This document shows positions 61,559 to 64,000 of a stretch of 64,000 bases of DNA, one piece after another; position 1 is the first letter of the stretch; every line of letters begins with the position of its first letter. Below the pieces are notes generated by a model. It was not told the DNA's origin, did no database searches, and was given only the letters and a program-made list of their open reading frames with translations. The stretch comes from Proteobacteria bacterium DTSAM18 (lineage in GTDB: Bacteria; Myxococcota_A; UBA796; GCA-2862545): positions 124,001-188,000 of the forward strand of contig JARACJ010000001.1 in NCBI GenBank assembly GCA_028767165.1, in the 5' to 3' direction. A program made the translations under genes and the position numbers.

Positions 61559-63678
61559 GCCACGAGCAGCAGAGCCGTGCCCATCACGGTCATGGGGAGC
61601 ACCAGGCGCTCGTGGCGTCGGTACCACGATGCACCTGCGAGGTGGGCATCCCCGGTGGGGGGGGCATGCTCCAGGTCGTCGACGACCGTACGGGTGAGGA
61701 GGTGGTTCAGGGCGACGGGCGGCGTGAGGTAGCCCAGCTCGAACGCCACAAGGACCACCATCCAGAAGTGCAGCGGCGCGATGCCGTTGGCGTAAGCGAC
61801 CTTCGTGAGCGTGGCGGAGACCAGGATCACGGCGCCGTAGGGGTCCATGACCATGCCCACGGCCACCAGCGCGATGGCCAGGAGCGACATGGCCGCGAAC
61901 GGGGAGCCGAGGTCGGTGGGGACCATCTCCATCACGCCCGCTCGCTCGACGATGCCACCCAGCGCCACGCTCAGGGCCATCAGGATGAGCAGGGCACCGA
62001 TGTGCTCCGTGGTCTCGCTGGTCGCCCGTGCCACGGGACGGGACAAGCCGGAACCTTCCTGGCGGCCCTCCCACCACAGGATCAGGAGCAACGCGATCAG
62101 GATGATGCGTGGCGCGTTGTGCTCGTCGAGCCACTCTCCGAGCACGGTGCCCGAGAGCACGATGGCCGTGATGCCGAGGGCCAAGGGTGCGAACAGTCGT
62201 CGCGCGGCCCTTGCGGACGCGGGAAGGGCTTCGGACAGGGGGGCGAGGGACCACTTCGAGGTGCGGGTGAGCCATGCCATCGCGGCGAACAGACCTGCCG
62301 TGAGTGCGAACACGCCCGTGCCTGCCGAGAACAGCTCGGTGGTCGTGACCTGCTTGTTCAGGGAGGCGACGATCACCACGAGGAGACACGGAGCGAGGAC
62401 CACGCCCATGCTCCCTGACATGGCGGTGGCGGCCAGCGCCAGCTGCTCACGGGCACCCGCTTGACGAAGCTCGCGGTACAGCAGCCCGCCTACCGCGATG
62501 ACGAAGATGCCCGATGCACCGCTGTAGGCGGTGGGCAGGGCAGCGAGGAGCACCAGGACGACCGTGAGCAGCTCGGGGGGCATCCGGAAGGGACGCAGGA
62601 CGGAGAACACGCCCTCGGGCAGCCTGGACTGTTTGAGGAGCATGCCTGCCCACACATACAGGCCCACCTGGATGTACAGGCTGGCGTGTTCGGTGAGCTT
62701 GTCGAGGTAGATGGCCAGCCCGGTGGGGTGCGACTCCCCGATGAGGAACCAGGCACCGGCGATGAGCGCCATCCACGTGTACAGGGGAGTGGCCGCCAGG
62801 CCTTCGGCCCAGGTGCCTCCGCGCTCCAGCTCCGGGTCTGGATGCCGGAGGGTGTGCAGGTTGCGAGCCGCCATCGCCGCGAACCCGAGTGCCCACACGA
62901 GGGGCAGGTGGGGGGACTGCAGCAGCAGGCCGGATGCAGTCAAGGAGGCTTCGTGGGCCAGGGCGCTCGCCATCAACATCAGGTTGGCCAACGCCTGCAG
63001 GATGGCGCTGACGCGGAACGCGAACCGGGACGAGGCACCCCTCATCGCGATGTGGGCTGATCGAGACGTGGCCAGGACGCCGCAGAGCATGAGCAGGGAG
63101 ACGAGGAGGTACGGCGTGGCCTTGCGACCCGCCCCATTGAGCTCGCCCGTTGCCTTCTCCACCGCACGGTAGGCACGCAGGGGCGGGGTAAGGCGCTCCT
63201 GCTGGGCGTCATGTGCCTCCTGACGGAAGAGACAGGCCTCGTGGGCCGCCTTGGTGGGATCGGGGTCTCGCGTCTGGAGCGCCACGGCGGCGGCGGGTGT
63301 GTCGCCGCCCTGCTTCTCGCCGTCGAGCTCGGCGAACATGGCATCGAGGGTGGAGGGGGCGTCGCCCTGCTGCTGGCCGTCGAGCTCGGCGAACATGGCA
63401 TCGAGGGTGGAGGGGGCGTCGCCCTGCTGCTGGCCGTCGAGCTCGGCGAACATGGCGTCGAGGGATCCATCGGCGGGGCGCTCTCGAGGTAGTCCCTGCG
63501 ACCCGTCCGTGGGGGCGTCACACGCGGGTCGCGGCCGGTCGGTCCGGAGGTCGGCGTAGCCGGGCCACATCCCTTCGCCCCACGACAGCAGCTGACCGTG
63601 CACGGACTCTGCCGAGCGGTGCACGACCGTGAACGCGAGCATGGACAGCGCCACGAAGATGGAGAGGGAGCGGAGCAT
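61531..63678 (-). CDS. TRAP-type transporter large permease (DctM-like) with N-terminal repeats
   Basis: The product is 715 residues with about 15 membrane segments. The last 350 residues match the DctM family (TAYSGASGIFVIAVGG, MSGSMGVVLAPCLLVV, MVMDPYGAVILVSATL, FELGYLTPPVALN), which carry the sodium-driven uptake of dicarboxylates and similar solutes in TRAP systems. The N-terminus is a signal anchor (about 1-20), then a hydrophilic region with three repeats of LDAMFAELDGQQQGDAPST (about 73-129), then additional membrane segments that may replace the small DctQ subunit. No binding protein is next to it in the window. Confidence 0.85.
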   Translation of the reverse strand: MLRSLSIFVALSMLAFTVVHRSAESVHGQLLSWGEGMWPGYADLRTDRPRPACDAPTDGSQGLPRERPADGSLDAMFAELDGQQQGDAPSTLDAMFAELDGQQQGDAPSTLDAMFAELDGEKQGGDTPAAAVALQTRDPDPTKAAHEACLFRQEAHDAQQERLTPPLRAYRAVEKATGELNGAGRKATPYLLVSLLMLCGVLATSRSAHIAMRGASSRFAFRVSAILQALANLMLMASALAHEASLTASGLLLQSPHLPLVWALGFAAMAARNLHTLRHPDPELERGGTWAEGLAATPLYTWMALIAGAWFLIGESHPTGLAIYLDKLTEHASLYIQVGLYVWAGMLLKQSRLPEGVFSVLRPFRMPPELLTVVLVLLAALPTAYSGASGIFVIAVGGLLYRELRQAGAREQLALAATAMSGSMGVVLAPCLLVVIVASLNKQVTTTELFSAGTGVFALTAGLFAAMAWLTRTSKWSLAPLSEALPASARAARRLFAPLALGITAIVLSGTVLGEWLDEHNAPRIILIALLLILWWEGRQEGSGLSRPVARATSETTEHIGALLILMALSVALGGIVERAGVMEMVPTDLGSPFAAMSLLAIALVAVGMVMDPYGAVILVSATLTKVAYANGIAPLHFWMVVLVAFELGYLTPPVALNHLLTRTVVDDLEHAPPTGDAHLAGASWYRRHERLVLPMTVMGTALLLVAYVPLFWSP
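63322..63470 (-). repeat. 57-base tandem repeat, nearly 3 copies
   Basis: Copies start at 63322, 63379 and 63436 and are identical or nearly so; the third is partial. They encode the 19-residue LDAMFAELDG unit in the DctM-like protein. Repeats this similar suggest recent expansion. Confidence 0.92.
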
Positions 63679-63756
63679 GGGGAGCCACCTGTGCCCTGTG
63701 GGAGAAGCAAGCGGGTTGTACGGAGTGAGGGCCGCGTCTGGGACGCTCGCGGCTCG

Positions 63757-64000
63757 CTACAGGTCGAGTCCTTCCAGGAGGTCACCTGCGTCGGGCAGGG
63801 CTGCCTCTGCTGTGGATGGGAGTCGTCCGAGTTCGCCATAGGGGGTCCGGTGCCCCTCTGCTTCGGTCCAGAGAACGTCCGACTCGTGCATCGCCAGCAT
63901 GCGGCCGACGTCGTCGAGCATGGCCCATCGCGGATCGGCCGGGGTGGCAAGGGAGGCCGCGAATCGTCTCAGCGAGTCGGCTCGACGCGCGTCGTCGCCG
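63757..64000 (-). CDS. C-terminal fragment of an unrecognised protein
   Basis: The frame is open from the window edge to a TAG (plus-strand CTA at 63757-63759), giving about 80 residues without a start in view. It ends in a Leu/Glu/Asp-rich stretch (GDLLEGLDL). No domain is recognised. It lies 78 bases upstream of the DctM-like gene on the same strand, so the two may be cotranscribed. The 3' end is good; function unknown. Confidence 0.55.
   Translation of the reverse strand, partial: GDDARRADSLRRFAASLATPADPRWAMLDDVGRMLAMHESDVLWTEAEGHRTPYGELGRLPSTAEAALPDAGDLLEGLDL

Noticed and set aside
63322-63470. CRISPR-like tandem repeat
   Set aside because: Copies are directly adjacent, in frame and coding, with no spacers and no cas genes.
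1-64000. Insertion sequences, prophage or integrated elements
   Set aside because: No transposase, integrase, phage structural gene or attachment repeat was seen. Composition looks uniform.

Overview
The window is GC-rich, densely coded chromosomal DNA, about two-thirds GC by eye. It carries some 50 protein genes, one tRNA, and no mobile element, CRISPR array or prophage. Several traits together suggest a deltaproteobacterial / Myxococcota-type bacterium. There are many exported lipoproteins, a Ser/Thr kinase and a kinase-like protein, and PP2C and FHA signalling proteins. There is an MqnD enzyme of the futalosine menaquinone route and a multihaem cytochrome c. The ribosomal gene orders are also of that type (rplY-pth-rpsF-rplI-dnaB, rbfA-truB-rpsO-pnp-dut, yicC-gmk-rel). 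The assignment is inferred from gene content and was not tested by phylogeny.

Layout. 1-9.3 kb holds envelope and secreted proteins: two small exported proteins, a receptor-type Ser/Thr kinase, a porin-like barrel divergent from a large PHP-domain lipoprotein, and a SerA-like dehydrogenase. 9.4-11.4 kb is a NYN-nuclease/OST-HTH protein with a Lys/Ala/Pro/Glu tail. 11.7-16.8 kb is a translation and replication block (tRNA-Gln, rplY, pth, rpsF, rplI, dnaB) followed by an FHA protein. rpsR is not in its usual place between rpsF and rplI. 16.9-19.7 kb is a coupled pair, an exported propeller protein and an exported helix-hairpin-helix protein. 19.7-22.1 kb is a tight three-gene minus-strand operon: a membrane-anchored protein with a sigma-like N-terminus, a TPR protein with a zincin HExxH motif, and an RNase Z-like metallo-hydrolase. 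22.2-28.9 kb has a phosphopantetheinyl transferase, a type IA topoisomerase with a KAKS tail, and a 1008-residue AstE/aspartoacylase-like protein with a very long unknown C-terminus. 29-37 kb has a BrxA-like solitary protein, a small lipoprotein, a methyltransferase, PP2C-cNMP fusion plus mqnD, and a lytic transglycosylase coupled to a pentahaem cytochrome. 37-45 kb is housekeeping: rpmB, rbfA-truB, rpsO, pnp-dut and ffh. 45-64 kb has a prolyl oligopeptidase lipoprotein, yicC-gmk-rel, a pseudokinase-SUMF1 fusion, tkt-aarF, a class A penicillin-binding protein, a GalT-like enzyme and a DctM-type transporter with tandem repeats.

Regulation. Several housekeeping units have a recognisable sigma-70-type promoter with a TTG-type -35 box, 17 or 18 bases, and a TA-type -10 box (rplY, dnaB, topB, rpmB, rbfA, probably tRNA-Gln and the FHA gene). 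Three minus-strand genes for exported proteins have a TACAAT box just upstream of the start. Strong hairpins separate most convergent genes. Four gene pairs overlap at stop and start (ATGA or GTGA), which implies translational coupling.

No complete, obviously new defence or biosynthetic system is visible. The best candidates for undescribed biology are the 19.7-22.1 kb operon, the 1008-residue hydrolase fusion, the pseudokinase-SUMF1 protein, the solitary BrxA-like protein and the Lys-rich tailed nucleic-acid proteins.
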